Shown here: positions 1-8,630 of the stretch, in pieces
How the letters are laid out: the number at the start of each line of letters is the position of its first letter
Numbering within the stretch: the first letter of the stretch is position 1
From: Paenibacillus taichungensis
GTDB taxonomy: Bacteria; Bacillota; Bacilli; Paenibacillales; Paenibacillaceae
DNA: 64,000 nucleotides
Assembly (NCBI RefSeq): GCF_013359905.1
Contig: NZ_JABMCC010000107.1
Location: forward strand, 1-64,000
Direction: 5' to 3'
Notes under the pieces: generated by a model
The model's input: the letters and a program-made list of their open reading frames with translations, nothing else
Databases searched by the model: none
What the model was told of the DNA's origin: nothing
Translations under genes and position numbers: made by a program

Positions 1-480
1 CCAGCAACTTTTTTTTCACGATTTACACCCTCCGACTGGTACTATTTTCCTAAGTATCATATCATACAATATCTGATAAATAAATATATGGTTACCATTT
101 TCGAGAATTAAATTATCTTTAGAATTCAATAAAAGAAGACTTATCAACGCTATACTGTTAGGAGCTCAAATAACCTTTAGATTTCTGGTATCGATATAAC
201 AATAACCTTATCTTTCAAAGGTTTAGACACTTTATTAATTCTGAGATAATCTTGCAATGCCCGCCTAAGATTGGATAGAATTGATCCTCCTTTCAAGAAT
301 CGACTGGCTTTTGCCTAATTACTAAGATGGAAATACCTTGGACGGATGCCAAGTTTGTCAACTGCGCAAATCGGCAATATCTTCGCCGTTAAATTCAGAA
401 CGATTACGTTCCCATCTACTCTTACACGCTCAACAATAATGCCACTTTAAGATTGAAATCCCTCTCAGTACGCTCTACCG
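1..480. other. gene-free left edge, probably decayed sequence
   Basis: I see no intact gene here. On the minus strand, about 440 down to 335, a stretch reads as an open frame (GIIVERVRVDGNVIVLNLTA...) but has no start or ribosome binding site and is broken by stops on its 5' side. It could be the eroded tail of a larger gene, possibly a recombinase, but that is a guess. The rest is AT-rich. Confidence 0.4.
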
Positions 481-611
481 TTAGTATAACCTGCCAGTTA
501 GTTTAATGAATTGAAGGGCAAGATGACGATTAGATACACGCCTAATCGGCAACAGGAACATGTTCTTGTCCAATACGGTAATCGGACTATGTTCTTGTCC
601 ATTCCGGCAAT

Positions 612-655
612 CGGTACAAGTTCTTGTCCTTGGCTCGGGACAAGAACTTGTACCG
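612..655. repeat. perfect 18-bp inverted repeat
   Basis: The arms CGGTACAAGTTCTTGTCC (612-629) and GGACAAGAACTTGTACCG (638-655) are exact reverse complements separated by 8 nt. The right arm is also the left end of the dispersed repeat copy at 638-708, so two elements appear to sit head to head. A transcript would form a strong hairpin. Confidence 0.8.
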
Positions 656-708
656 ATAAAATAAAAAGCCGCTAAAATAGCGACTTCATTGGGAATATGT
701 TCTTGTCC
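638..708. repeat. dispersed intergenic repeat, copy 1
   Basis: This 71-bp unit begins with GGACAAGAAC and ends with GTTCTTGTCC, exact reverse complements, and encloses a terminator-like stem (AAAAAGCCGCTAAAATAGCGACTT). Related copies lie at 6092-6166, 7555-7605, 8108-8170 and about 8631-8690. The terminal inverted repeats suggest a small mobile or miniature element. A mobile terminator cassette is the alternative. Confidence 0.65.
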
Positions 709-737
709 CTCGACATGTGTTTTGGTGTCAGTAGCGT

Positions 738-775
738 CACTACCCATCAGCCCCTTTTTGCGGGCTCTTCTACAC
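738..775 (-). pseudogene. 38-nt relic of a uvrX-type Y-family polymerase gene
   Basis: Read on the minus strand this segment matches 62399-62438, inside the intact uvrX-like gene, except for one substitution and a 2-nt deletion. The match covers the codons for RRARKKGLMGS. The flanks do not match, so only a scrap remains, embedded among copies of the dispersed repeat. It is non-functional and marks a lost repair gene or past recombination. Confidence 0.7.
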
Positions 776-877
776 TTGTTCTTGTCCTCTAACAATAAAG
801 CTAAGGAGCGCCTGTTAGGAAATGATCCTTAGCTTTATTTTCATCAGAGTAATCTGCATCTAGTGATGCACTTTACA

Positions 878-1111
878 CTATCTATTCGGATCTCGGTGCC
901 ACTTATCATCTCCCATTATTCTATCAACAATATGATGAGCTTCCCAGACAGCAGCAATCTCTAATCCTTTGTATTCTTTGCTATTAGAAGGTCTCATCTC
1001 TCCCTTATGATAAATCAGATATTCTCCTGATATTTTATCAATGACACTTGCAGGTGGAGGCCATGCTTCTTCTTCGTCCGCAAATTGTCGATATTCAACG
1101 ACTGGCAACAC
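878..1111 (-). CDS. small hypothetical protein (77 aa)
   Basis: This frame opens at GTG 1111 or TTG 1108, with no convincing ribosome binding site, just downstream of the CBASS effector gene. The product is acidic to neutral with a WEAHHIVDRIMGDDKW segment near the C-terminus. I do not recognise a family. It could be a real small gene or a leftover fragment. Confidence 0.35.
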   Translation of the reverse strand: MLPVVEYRQFADEEEAWPPPASVIDKISGEYLIYHKGEMRPSNSKEYKGLEIAAVWEAHHIVDRIMGDDKWHRDPNR

Positions 1112-1181
1112 GAGTCATAATTCTTGGAGTGATGGAAATGGAAACGTCCCCATTCGATAAAGCAACAGTGTCATTTCATAT

Positions 1182-2285
1182 TTAAATATTTAAAGCTTTT
1201 TGATAGCGTGGAGCCCCTCGATACTTAAATTCGTACACCACTACTTCTGGCCACATATTTTCATTAATGCTCCGTCCAAGTTCAATGGCCAACCCGGCCG
1301 GTCCACTATACAATAAATGAATTAATTTATACTTTTTTTGACGGTGGAAGGCTTCAACATTATCCTTAAAAAGCTTTTGAATTTGCTGTACTTGCTCAAA
1401 ATAAAGTAATCGTTTTACATGAGGATTCTCAATCAAAATGTCATATCGATCCTGGTTTTCTCCCAAAATTGCATGAACATCCTCGTCTGTAATCGTATCA
1501 CTAACCGAAATTGTTACAACCAACTCATTAGAATCCTTATCTGTGAATGACGTAGTAGGCTTCAAATCTTCTAACAAAGCTTTATCCGGTGCTTTGTTAA
1601 CCCAGAAGCCTCCTTCTCTATCATATTGGTATACTGTTAAAGGAACAGTGTCTGAAATTAGTTTCCCTAAATGAATTAAAAGGGGGATTGGAGAAATAGC
1701 ATAAACTTCAGCTACATCGTACTTTCCTTTATTGATTCGAGTAACAAACTTTGCGTAGAGTTTCTCGTTATCAGCTTTTCCTTGCTCCCAACCATCAGGA
1801 GAGAAATTAGTGAATTCAACTTGACTTTCAATAGCTTCAAGCATGATATTAGGAGAGTGTTCGGTTAACGGTAATGTCGTAAGTGGTGGGCCGAGCCTCT
1901 TATGAACAATAGCAAGACTCTTCTTCTTCTCATCAGTCCAACTTCTTACCCATTCTTCATGTTTGCTCTTCATATCAAACAATAAAGTTGGTGGAAATGA
2001 GTCTCTTGTGTGAGGATCATCAATTAGCTTAGAATGTGTATAACACATTAGCATTAAATTAGAGATATCTTCCAAGTTGCCATCAGAGTACTCAAATTCT
2101 TCTGCATACTCGTGCCGAGCTGCCCCCTTTTTATGACCAATGATATGTGCTTTAATACCTGAATTTGTCAGTTTCCCTTTCGTATTAACAACTAATCTTT
2201 CATTACATCCTTCGAATGTACAAATCCCCCCGCTCACCATCCATAAATGGTAATTTTCCGCAGATGAAAGATTTCTTCTAGTCAT
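1182..2285 (-). CDS. cap5: CBASS effector nuclease, HNH-SAVED (Cap5)
   Basis: This 367-aa protein is the predicted killer nuclease of the CBASS operon. The start ATG 2285 is chosen because GGAGGTG lies just upstream; a longer frame upstream lacks this. The N-terminus carries an HNH-type fold with C22 and C27, H47, N76 and the pair C81/H84. The C-terminal half has the look of a SAVED ligand sensor, including IHLLYSGPAGLAIELGR. In characterised Cap5 proteins, binding of a cyclic nucleotide to SAVED activates the HNH domain to degrade DNA. It is the last gene of the operon, 19 nt after cap3. Inferred here: abortive-infection effector. Confidence 0.88.
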   Translation of the reverse strand: MTRRNLSSAENYHLWMVSGGICTFEGCNERLVVNTKGKLTNSGIKAHIIGHKKGAARHEYAEEFEYSDGNLEDISNLMLMCYTHSKLIDDPHTRDSFPPTLLFDMKSKHEEWVRSWTDEKKKSLAIVHKRLGPPLTTLPLTEHSPNIMLEAIESQVEFTNFSPDGWEQGKADNEKLYAKFVTRINKGKYDVAEVYAISPIPLLIHLGKLISDTVPLTVYQYDREGGFWVNKAPDKALLEDLKPTTSFTDKDSNELVVTISVSDTITDEDVHAILGENQDRYDILIENPHVKRLLYFEQVQQIQKLFKDNVEAFHRQKKYKLIHLLYSGPAGLAIELGRSINENMWPEVVVYEFKYRGAPRYQKALNI

Positions 2286-2304
2286 TACAACACCTCCATT
2301 GATA

Positions 2305-2817
2305 TTAGTATTGAATTTCGTTCCGTTTATATGACCCAATTTTAAGGAAAGTATCTTTGTTCGCTTGTCTTTGTCCATACCATACAACTAGCTCTGTAGT
2401 ACCAACAATGATAAAGAACAATTGATTTTGATCCTGTATAGATTTTTCTAATAATTTTCTCCATTCACGCTTGTCGATAGCAGAAGGAGTTGGATGTGTT
2501 TCAGGATGTGTGTGCCATTCGCCAAAATAGAAACATCTGCCTTCACTACTTTCCCAGATCTGATTAAAAAACTCCTGGTGCTCAGCAGCCTTTCTAACAA
2601 AACGGTGTCTCGTTTGAATATCGCTCTCCATAGGTCGTGATGCATGGTCTACTACTATATGAGCATTACAATCAAGTACTCTTCCAATTAAAATACCCCC
2701 GGATTCCGGGGAATTCTTATGATCTTGAGTAAAGGAAAACAGCATTTGTAGTACGTCATCACTTATCTTAATTTTACGATTATCAGGTAAGGGTAAAGGA
2801 AATATAGCCTTTGACAT
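2305..2817 (-). CDS. cap3: CBASS JAB/JAMM-family deconjugating peptidase (Cap3)
   Basis: This 170-aa protein carries the JAMM zinc-protease signature HTHPETHPTPSAID, which fits H-x-H-x7-S-x2-D exactly. The upstream catalytic Glu is in ESGGILIGR. In type II CBASS, Cap3 removes the cyclase from conjugates made by Cap2. ATG 2817 is preferred over an upstream frame because AAAGGAG lies before it. The gene starts one base after the cap2 stop, so the two are probably translationally coupled. Confidence 0.88.
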   Translation of the reverse strand: MSKAIFPLPLPDNRKIKISDDVLQMLFSFTQDHKNSPESGGILIGRVLDCNAHIVVDHASRPMESDIQTRHRFVRKAAEHQEFFNQIWESSEGRCFYFGEWHTHPETHPTPSAIDKREWRKLLEKSIQDQNQLFFIIVGTTELVVWYGQRQANKDTFLKIGSYKRNEIQY

Positions 2818-2818
2818 C

Positions 2819-4630
2819 TTAATGTGACTCCTTTTTAGAACAGACAGGACAGTTAGGATCATGATAAAGTAATTTATTTTTCGTCAATGTTTCCTCAGAC
2901 ATTTCATATCTACTACTTACCCGAAAGCCACGTTCTACAAAGGAGGCTGAATCCCCTTTCCAAGATAATATTGGGTTTCCTTGTATCTGCCCCCGAGAAA
3001 CTTGGTAAATAGTACGTAGCACTTTATTTGCTGTCTCTTCACTATCAAGAAAGCTATATGGAGTAAAGTAGGTACCACATCCACCAAGCGATTTAGTAAA
3101 TGACTGGCCGGGTTTTGCAAAAGAGGATAGATTTCTTATTGGTTCTTCATTACTAAGAGGTCGGAATAGGCACTGATAGCAGCCATGTTTCTCTTTATTT
3201 AGAGTGACAAGGACATGCCCTCCTATCCCAAAGGGCTCAACCCAAGAATAAATAACGGGAGGGGAGTTATCTAGTTTGTGCATATACCTATTAATAGACA
3301 TTTCTACGTTTGGCGCACCGATACAGACAATAACATAGTTAACCGTACTCCAATCAATTAGGTTTTCAGTGAGTACTGTATTTATTCTTTTTGGGATAGT
3401 AACTATTTCCGTGAAAGGATATTTACGTTCGAATTCCCTTTTTAAGGCTTCAACTTTAAATTGATTGATGAGTTTTTTAGATTCATTCTTATCAAACACC
3501 TGGTCAAACCCAAGTTCATGGCGATATATGTTTTCTACATCAAGAAAGTCATGGTCGATAAGAGTTATCTTTTGAAAACCGGCTTTTGCTAATCCCGTTG
3601 CAACTAAACTCCCAATAGCGCCTACGCCAACAACGACAGCGTTGTTGTTAGTGAAACCCGTATCTCCCCCAGTTCTTTGGAGTAAGAATTCTTTTTGGTG
3701 TCTACAAATATTAAATGGTTGCACTTCTATTTTCACTGGACATTGAACAAAAGGATGTACTGTTTTTTTTCCTTTACGAACCATACCTTCTGGATAATTT
3801 AATGTCATGCCGAACATTGCCTTTTTCTCGGTATCGATAGGTAACCCTAGGCAGAAATAGTCATAATTACTGTTACTTTTTGGGGTATTACCTAGCAGCT
3901 TCAATAAAATATTTTTGTTTTTTGAATCAAGATTATTCATTATAAAATTCTTTGAATCCTTAAAGCTCCAAAATCGGCCCCGGCTTGGTGGTAAGGTGAA
4001 TGTTCCATTTTTAAGAGGGATATAAATGCATCTTCTCTTGATTAATTCCTCTTTGGATAAATGAAATGTTGTTTGCATATAGGGTTCTGCTTTATAATTT
4101 TTCTCGCAAATATAGTAGGTGATACCGTCTTTGGGCATCATATATATGTCCAACTCGCGTACTGTCCCATTATTTTCGTTAACAATTGTGTGTGCTTCTC
4201 GGATACAGTTTCTTGCCCAGTATACCTCAAATTCCTCAAGAAAATCATGATTTTCAGACGTCGTTTCCCCGGTTTCAAGGACGGAGATTACTTTTTCTAA
4301 ACAATCTAAGACGACTTTACCAGGATACCTTTCATCTATGACTAAATTTTCGTTCTGTGTAAAACAGATAAACCTATCATTTTCAAGATGGGGGATAAAA
4401 CCAAATTGCTGTTGAGAATCGTAGAAGTGAGGCAGCGAGGAAGGGAAATCAAAAGGTAAACCGACTACAAGAGTAGCCGGTCCTTCTAATATTTCAATTT
4501 GAATTCGAAATGCATATTTTATGTTACGTTGGTACTGTTTAAGGGAAGATTCGGGAATCAATGTTATCTCTTCTACAATAGTTTGGCCATATCTCTTGAT
4601 ATAATCTATAGTCTCATCAAGTATGTTCAC
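2819..4630 (-). CDS. cap2: CBASS E2-E1 fusion conjugating enzyme (Cap2)
   Basis: This 603-aa protein combines an N-terminal E2-like region, with a candidate cysteine in RFICFTQ, and a C-terminal ThiF/E1 adenylation domain. The E1 part shows VVVGVGAIGS (GxGxxG), the LIDHDFLDVENIYRHELG nucleotide-binding strand and a candidate catalytic Cys in LGGCGTYFTPYS. The C-terminus has a DPNCPVC zinc-type motif. Known Cap2 enzymes attach the C-terminus of the CD-NTase to targets and so prime second-messenger synthesis. The start is GTG 4630 with AGAGGGA upstream. It lies 17 nt after the CD-NTase gene and is plainly co-transcribed. Confidence 0.9.
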   Translation of the reverse strand: MNILDETIDYIKRYGQTIVEEITLIPESSLKQYQRNIKYAFRIQIEILEGPATLVVGLPFDFPSSLPHFYDSQQQFGFIPHLENDRFICFTQNENLVIDERYPGKVVLDCLEKVISVLETGETTSENHDFLEEFEVYWARNCIREAHTIVNENNGTVRELDIYMMPKDGITYYICEKNYKAEPYMQTTFHLSKEELIKRRCIYIPLKNGTFTLPPSRGRFWSFKDSKNFIMNNLDSKNKNILLKLLGNTPKSNSNYDYFCLGLPIDTEKKAMFGMTLNYPEGMVRKGKKTVHPFVQCPVKIEVQPFNICRHQKEFLLQRTGGDTGFTNNNAVVVGVGAIGSLVATGLAKAGFQKITLIDHDFLDVENIYRHELGFDQVFDKNESKKLINQFKVEALKREFERKYPFTEIVTIPKRINTVLTENLIDWSTVNYVIVCIGAPNVEMSINRYMHKLDNSPPVIYSWVEPFGIGGHVLVTLNKEKHGCYQCLFRPLSNEEPIRNLSSFAKPGQSFTKSLGGCGTYFTPYSFLDSEETANKVLRTIYQVSRGQIQGNPILSWKGDSASFVERGFRVSSRYEMSEETLTKNKLLYHDPNCPVCSKKESH

Positions 4631-4647
4631 AACAAATCCCTCTTCTC

Positions 4648-5679
4648 TTACGCTGACTCTGTTGATGGAATGATAGCTGGAATTGCAGCTCTTTGCCCAG
4701 GATCTTTGGAAGGCACAGGGAAGTCGTTACCAAATTGTTTTTTTAGCATAGTTGCCCCATCTGCACTGTCGACTTCATCTCTTGCCTCAATAAGGCAAGC
4801 AAGAAGTTTCTCTAACTTCTCTTTGAATGCTTTAATTTGTTTTAGGGTCATTTTTTCCAGCAAATTAGGGTAAGGAGCAACTGGTAACTTTACTTCAACA
4901 TATGGATATTGAACAATCTCCCCGTCTTCAATCTCCCATTTAGTGGTGAAAGTTGAAAGAAACGTAGAGATAAGGTGGATAAGAGCTTCACTGTCACGAT
5001 ATTTTTTTTCTCCAGAAAAAAAGTCTACAATCTCTGTTTTAACTTGCATATTATGATACACAATGGAGGTTAGAGCAATACCAGTAGGCTTACCATAGGT
5101 AGTTCCTTTGAATTGAACATCTTTCCAACGTTTAAGATAACGAACAATCCTACGGAATTGTTTTCTGTCTTCTTGGTCCGAATATCTTTCTCTAATCTCT
5201 TCAATTAAATCTTTAGGGTTTGATTCATCCCAACTTTGATTTTCTAGAGTACTTCCTAACTTGCTTTTTGCTAAATACACCTTTCCATCATTATTCTCTG
5301 ATGCATATGTTGTTACATCAACATGATACCCAGCAGCATATGTAACAGTTACACAGGGGGTTTTCATTACGACGTTATTTGTGTGACCCACAAGTGCATC
5401 ATAGACCCAAGTTTTTGCCTCAAGAGGATTCGCATCTTCCTTTGACATTTTAAAATAAAGTCCTAGGTCAATGTCGTAACTTTCTCCGTCTAAAGGTTTA
5501 ATACCAGTTTTCATCGCATAGCTACCTTGATTAAATGTTGTATAGGAATTAGCAGCTGTTGGCATTTTTTCCGATAGACGTTCGATAATGATATCTCTTT
5601 TTTCCTTTAAGATGGTAGACTCTTCGCTTAGTTTAATTGCATCATGAAAACCCTCAAATTGGCTCTGATTATGCGGCAT
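4648..5679 (-). CDS. cdnA: CBASS cyclic-oligonucleotide synthase (CD-NTase)
   Basis: This 343-aa nucleotidyltransferase is the sensor and signal maker of the system. The GS motif is QGSYAMKTG (G52-S53). The acidic metal ligands are YDIDLGLYF (D69, D71) and HVDVTTY (D121), so the catalytic triad looks complete. The C-terminus ends STESA, a flexible tail of the kind conjugated by Cap2. The start ATG 5679 follows GAGAGGATG. It is the first gene of a four-gene minus-strand operon. The product nucleotide cannot be told from sequence; the clade-letter symbol is only a convenience. Family assignment is secure. Confidence 0.88.
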   Translation of the reverse strand: MPHNQSQFEGFHDAIKLSEESTILKEKRDIIIERLSEKMPTAANSYTTFNQGSYAMKTGIKPLDGESYDIDLGLYFKMSKEDANPLEAKTWVYDALVGHTNNVVMKTPCVTVTYAAGYHVDVTTYASENNDGKVYLAKSKLGSTLENQSWDESNPKDLIEEIRERYSDQEDRKQFRRIVRYLKRWKDVQFKGTTYGKPTGIALTSIVYHNMQVKTEIVDFFSGEKKYRDSEALIHLISTFLSTFTTKWEIEDGEIVQYPYVEVKLPVAPYPNLLEKMTLKQIKAFKEKLEKLLACLIEARDEVDSADGATMLKKQFGNDFPVPSKDPGQRAAIPAIIPSTESA

Positions 5680-5955
5680 AAAACTTCATCCTCTCACGCT
5701 GTCATATATATTCATTATTTGAGCAAATTATAAAAAGTAGACAAATCTCTAATTACCGATCTGTCCTTGCTGTGAAGAGTAATAGGAATTGACTAATCAT
5801 TACCATGGATCAATTTGCTATACAATCGTAATCCTGAATTTGGAAAAAGTCAATAGTTTTTTTGAGAACACTTGATCTTATTTTAGCTTATGTAGTATTT
5901 ATCGTAATTATATAATACTATATGTTGATATTTTCCTTGTTGTAATTTCCAATCA

Positions 5956-5989
5956 AATTCAAATGAAAAGGTGCCTTTTCATTTGAATT
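5956..5989. repeat. 16-bp-arm inverted repeat upstream of CBASS
   Basis: AATTCAAATGAAAAGG and CCTTTTCATTTGAATT are perfect reverse complements with only TG between them. The palindrome lies about 280 bp before the CD-NTase start. There is no T-run on the side expected for a terminator. A protein-binding site or a cruciform are both possible. Confidence 0.7.
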
Positions 5990-6091
5990 ATTTACTCTCT
6001 TCAATCTCTTCAGACAATACATTTTTTCTTCCCTAGATATTTCAAAGCGTTAGTCAAAACTATTGTATCGTCGCCTAGTGTCCTTAGCTTA

Positions 6092-6166
6092 GGACAAGAA
6101 CTTGGTCCCTTAAAACAAAAAAAGCCGCTATAATAGCGACTTTGAATGGAACAATGTTCTTGTTCC
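6092..6166. repeat. dispersed intergenic repeat, copy 2
   Basis: The copy starts GGACAAGAACTTGG, contains AAAAGCCGCTATAATAGCGACTT and ends ATGTTCTTGTTCC. It keeps both terminal inverted motifs and the internal stem of copy 1, with scattered substitutions. It lies between the XRE gene and the CBASS promoter. Confidence 0.65.
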
Positions 6167-6215
6167 GCGACAATTGGATGTTTTCAAAAGCTTTTTTACG
6201 ATCATTAGAAAGAAG

Positions 6216-6950
6216 TTATTCCCCACTTGGGAACAATTCATCAATCCTTCTGGCAGTTAAATGATGTTCAATCAATGAGTGGATTTCCTTTGGTGTTAAT
6301 TGCTTACCATGAATGCTAAACACAAAAGAATCATCGGTTAACTCAATTATACTTTTCAATACAGCCTCAGAATCAGGTTTCTCATCTTCGTTAAATTCGT
6401 TTAATCTCTCAAGTAGCAATGCTCGGTAATTCTTAGCATAATTTCGAGACAATGAATAAAACATCCGTGTGGCCTCACATCGTGAAACATACTCGTAAGT
6501 GTCTTCTTTGAGAGCATGACCATTTGTGAGGTCTATACTGAATTGATTTCTAGACTTTTCAAATCGGCTATTCGTCGCACTTCGTACCCCATAACCCGCT
6601 TCGCCAAAAATCGTAATGAGAAATTTTGCTTGTAACTCATTTGAGTCACTTTTCAAAATCTTATAAATAATAGATTTTGTTATTTCAAACAACTTTTTAT
6701 CAACTACCTCTTGTTGAAGAATTTCCGACTTATATTCATCAGTAAACCGCTGCGCTTGGGTAAAGACTTCTTCATAGCTTAAATCAAGTGCAATAGCATA
6801 AATCATTAACGTTTCATCATTAGGAAAGGTATCTGAAGACTCTACCCGACTTATATATCCCTGTGCTAGATATGTTGAGTGTGAAAGAGCTTCTTGGGTT
6901 CTATAGCCTGCTAAAATCCGTTTCTGTCTGAGATAAGGACCAATAACCAT
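6216..6950 (-). CDS. XRE-family transcriptional regulator (244 aa)
   Basis: The N-terminal 65 residues form a Cro/C1-type helix-turn-helix (LRQKRILAGYRTQEALSHST, then YISRVESSDTFPNDETLM). The rest is a helical domain without a recognised signature, of the kind that could sense a ligand or partner. The start ATG 6950 is used because AAAGGATG lies upstream. It is transcribed in the same direction as the CBASS operon and lies about 540 bp upstream of it, with a palindrome between. Control of CBASS is a reasonable but unproven inference. Confidence 0.75.
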   Translation of the reverse strand: MVIGPYLRQKRILAGYRTQEALSHSTYLAQGYISRVESSDTFPNDETLMIYAIALDLSYEEVFTQAQRFTDEYKSEILQQEVVDKKLFEITKSIIYKILKSDSNELQAKFLITIFGEAGYGVRSATNSRFEKSRNQFSIDLTNGHALKEDTYEYVSRCEATRMFYSLSRNYAKNYRALLLERLNEFNEDEKPDSEAVLKSIIELTDDSFVFSIHGKQLTPKEIHSLIEHHLTARRIDELFPSGE

Positions 6951-7115
6951 TAAATAACATCCTTTCAAATACGATTATATTTTATGAATATTCTAAATAT
7001 ACATGTATATTTAGAATATTGTCAAATCAAAAATTCATAACATTATTATCTTTTTCATAGAACAATAAAAGCCATCTGGCGATAGGTTAAGAAGAAAATA
7101 TACAAAAATGAGATA

Positions 7116-7270
7116 TCATACATCCCTCTCTATCTTAATTTTCTTACCAATCATACTGATGGACGTGACAATCCCGAATACATACCAGTTTCCTGTCTCG
7201 TTAAAGATTTGAAAACTTGCTGGTGAAGTATATTTGAGCGACATCTCTATTATTTGAGCAATGAGATCAA
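7116..7270 (-). pseudogene. relic of a YolD-like gene
   Basis: The last 45 or so residues of this frame (MSLKYTSPASFQIFNETG, then VFGIVTSISMIGKKIKIE) align clearly with the intact YolD-like protein at 62797-63162 (MSLNYTLVASIELFHERG, then VKGIVTSVKDFGKKFKVE). Upstream, similarity continues only weakly and in another frame (LITLEERFKITRADADTKE). The gene is truncated and frameshifted, with no usable start. It is the second trace, with 738-775, of a decayed uvrX-yolD operon in this region. Confidence 0.65.
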
Positions 7271-7554
7271 TATAAAAACACCTAAGGGAGTATTCTCCTT
7301 GGTGTCCGCATCTGCACGTGTGATTTTGAAACGTTCCTCCAAGGTGATGAGTGAGATAAAGATCAACAGACAGATTTAAACAAAAGCAGCCGATTACTTT
7401 GATCAGCTGCTTTCTTTGTATTATCGAGACCAAATATAATTTTTAAAAACACGTTTTGAACCAATAGTTTCAACCAAAATCTCTTAATTAGAATAAGTAT
7501 AAATATAAAATAATAACCGTTAAAATATAAATGTTCTTAAAATAGTGAACAATA

Positions 7555-7605
7555 GGACTTGTACCCATAACATAAAAAAGTCGCTTAATTAACGACTCCT
7601 TCGAC
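7555..7605. repeat. dispersed intergenic repeat, copy 3 (degenerate)
   Basis: The sequence GGACTTGTACCCATAACATA followed by AAAAAAGTCGCTTAATTAACGACT keeps the order and spacing of the other copies. The GAA of the left terminus has been lost and no right terminal motif is clear. Confidence 0.5.
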
Positions 7606-7713
7606 ATTAATCCAACCACGATATCGTCATGGGTCATAATGTTCAGCCACGTAGACGTTACGGACCAAACACGTTGACACACCTATAATATCACCAAAGC
7701 CTCAATCAATTGC

Positions 7714-8060
7714 TTATCTTTTGTGCTTCCTCCAATCTGCCCCGAGCATAACATTTGGATCGAGCTTAGAACGCCGCTCTAATGGATACCTGTGACCGAA
7801 AGAGCGGATTGGAGAATCTTTGTATCTCCTTTCCGAATGCTTCTCGCATTTCGTACCCGTGTTTGGCGGTTCATTGCAATAAATGCAAAGTCCCTTCTCT
7901 AATTGGACTTGTTTTTTTGTCTTTGAAAAGCTTTGTGTGCTGCGCACATCGTTTTAGTATCGAGTGGTTCATCGCAAAAGGAGTATACACACTTACCTTC
8001 CTCCTTTCTTCTCCTCCGCAATTCACGCATTGCTTTCACAGCATCATATTTTTGACTCAT
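7714..8060 (-). pseudogene. two-zinc-knuckle small protein, frameshifted
   Basis: The gene starts at ATG 8060 behind an excellent GAGGAGG site and runs as MSQKYDAVKAMRELRRRR up to a stop at 7899. The continuation lies in another frame (about 7945 to 7714). Each half holds one copy of the same motif: CVYSFCDEPLDTKTMCAAH in the first and CIYCNEPPNTGTKCEKH in the second. The frames meet at a run of seven A/T bases (7911-7920). An intact form would be a basic protein of about 114 aa with two Cys3His-type knuckles, a phage-like architecture. A sequencing error in the homopolymer is the alternative to real decay. Confidence 0.65.
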
Positions 8061-8107
8061 CACTAACTCCTCCTCTTTTATAACACGCTAAGGTCTTATT
8101 CACTGTT

Positions 8108-8170
8108 TCCGATAAAATAAAAAAGCCGCATTATAGCGACTTCAATGGTACCGTGTTCTTGTCATTTGAC
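8108..8170. repeat. dispersed intergenic repeat, copy 4
   Basis: TCCGATAAAATAAAAAAGCC leads into a stem (CCGCATTATAGCGACTT), followed by TTCAATGGTACC and GTTCTTGTC. It matches copies 1 and 2 over the central stem and right end; the left GGACAAGAAC is missing. Confidence 0.6.
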
Positions 8171-8225
8171 AATTCGAAAGACTTCCCGCTGTAGAACGCA
8201 CATACTCCATATAAAATATTCTTCT

Positions 8226-8435
8226 TCATTTCGTAAGCGTTGTACTCTCCTGTTCAAGTAGCTTTTCTATATCATCTTTCTTGGCCATTTCTTCCTAAAG
8301 TCGGTCCACTTCACTTTGCAATTTTTCAATTAGTTTACTTTCGGAAATATTTGTAGCATGAACTTGATGTGTTGCCGGAAAAAAGGTTGAACAAATACAG
8401 ATTACTAAGATGTAAATATTTAATCGTTTACGCAT
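8226..8435 (-). pseudogene. small secreted protein with in-frame amber stop
   Basis: ATG 8435 follows GGGGCAGG and encodes a signal peptide (MRKRLNIYILVICICSTFFP) and a short coiled-coil-like stretch. TAG at 8295-8297 interrupts the frame after EKLQSEVDRL. The same frame then continues for 23 codons (EEMAKKDDIEKLLEQE) to TGA at 8226. A single C-to-T change in a CAG codon would explain this. Either a 46-aa peptide is made or the gene is dead. Confidence 0.55.
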
Positions 8436-8630
8436 GATTCCTGCCCCTTCTCTCTAATTTAGTAGAATTCATAAATGAATTAAAACAATCAACCTAAAAT
8501 ATTGGTTTAACGAACAGCATGCATTTTCTCCTATTAACAACTCATTAAGTGCAATTACTAACACTTCTTTATCGGCAAAGGGCCCTTTTTTTAAACATTT
8601 GAAAATGAATTTTTGTTCTTCTGCTCACCT

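Larger units (their letters stand above)
5680..6215. other. gene-free promoter region of the CBASS operon
   Basis: No gene is seen in these 536 bases. The region is very AT-rich and must hold the CBASS promoter near its left side. It also carries a 34-bp near-perfect palindrome (5956-5989) and copy 2 of the dispersed repeat (6092-6166), which may end transcription from the upstream XRE gene. Confidence 0.6.

Noticed and set aside
481..795. A 104-codon open frame on the minus strand
   Set aside because: It runs through two hairpin repeats and the uvrX scrap; its only recognisable residues (RRARKKGLMGS) come from that scrap, and there is no ribosome binding site.
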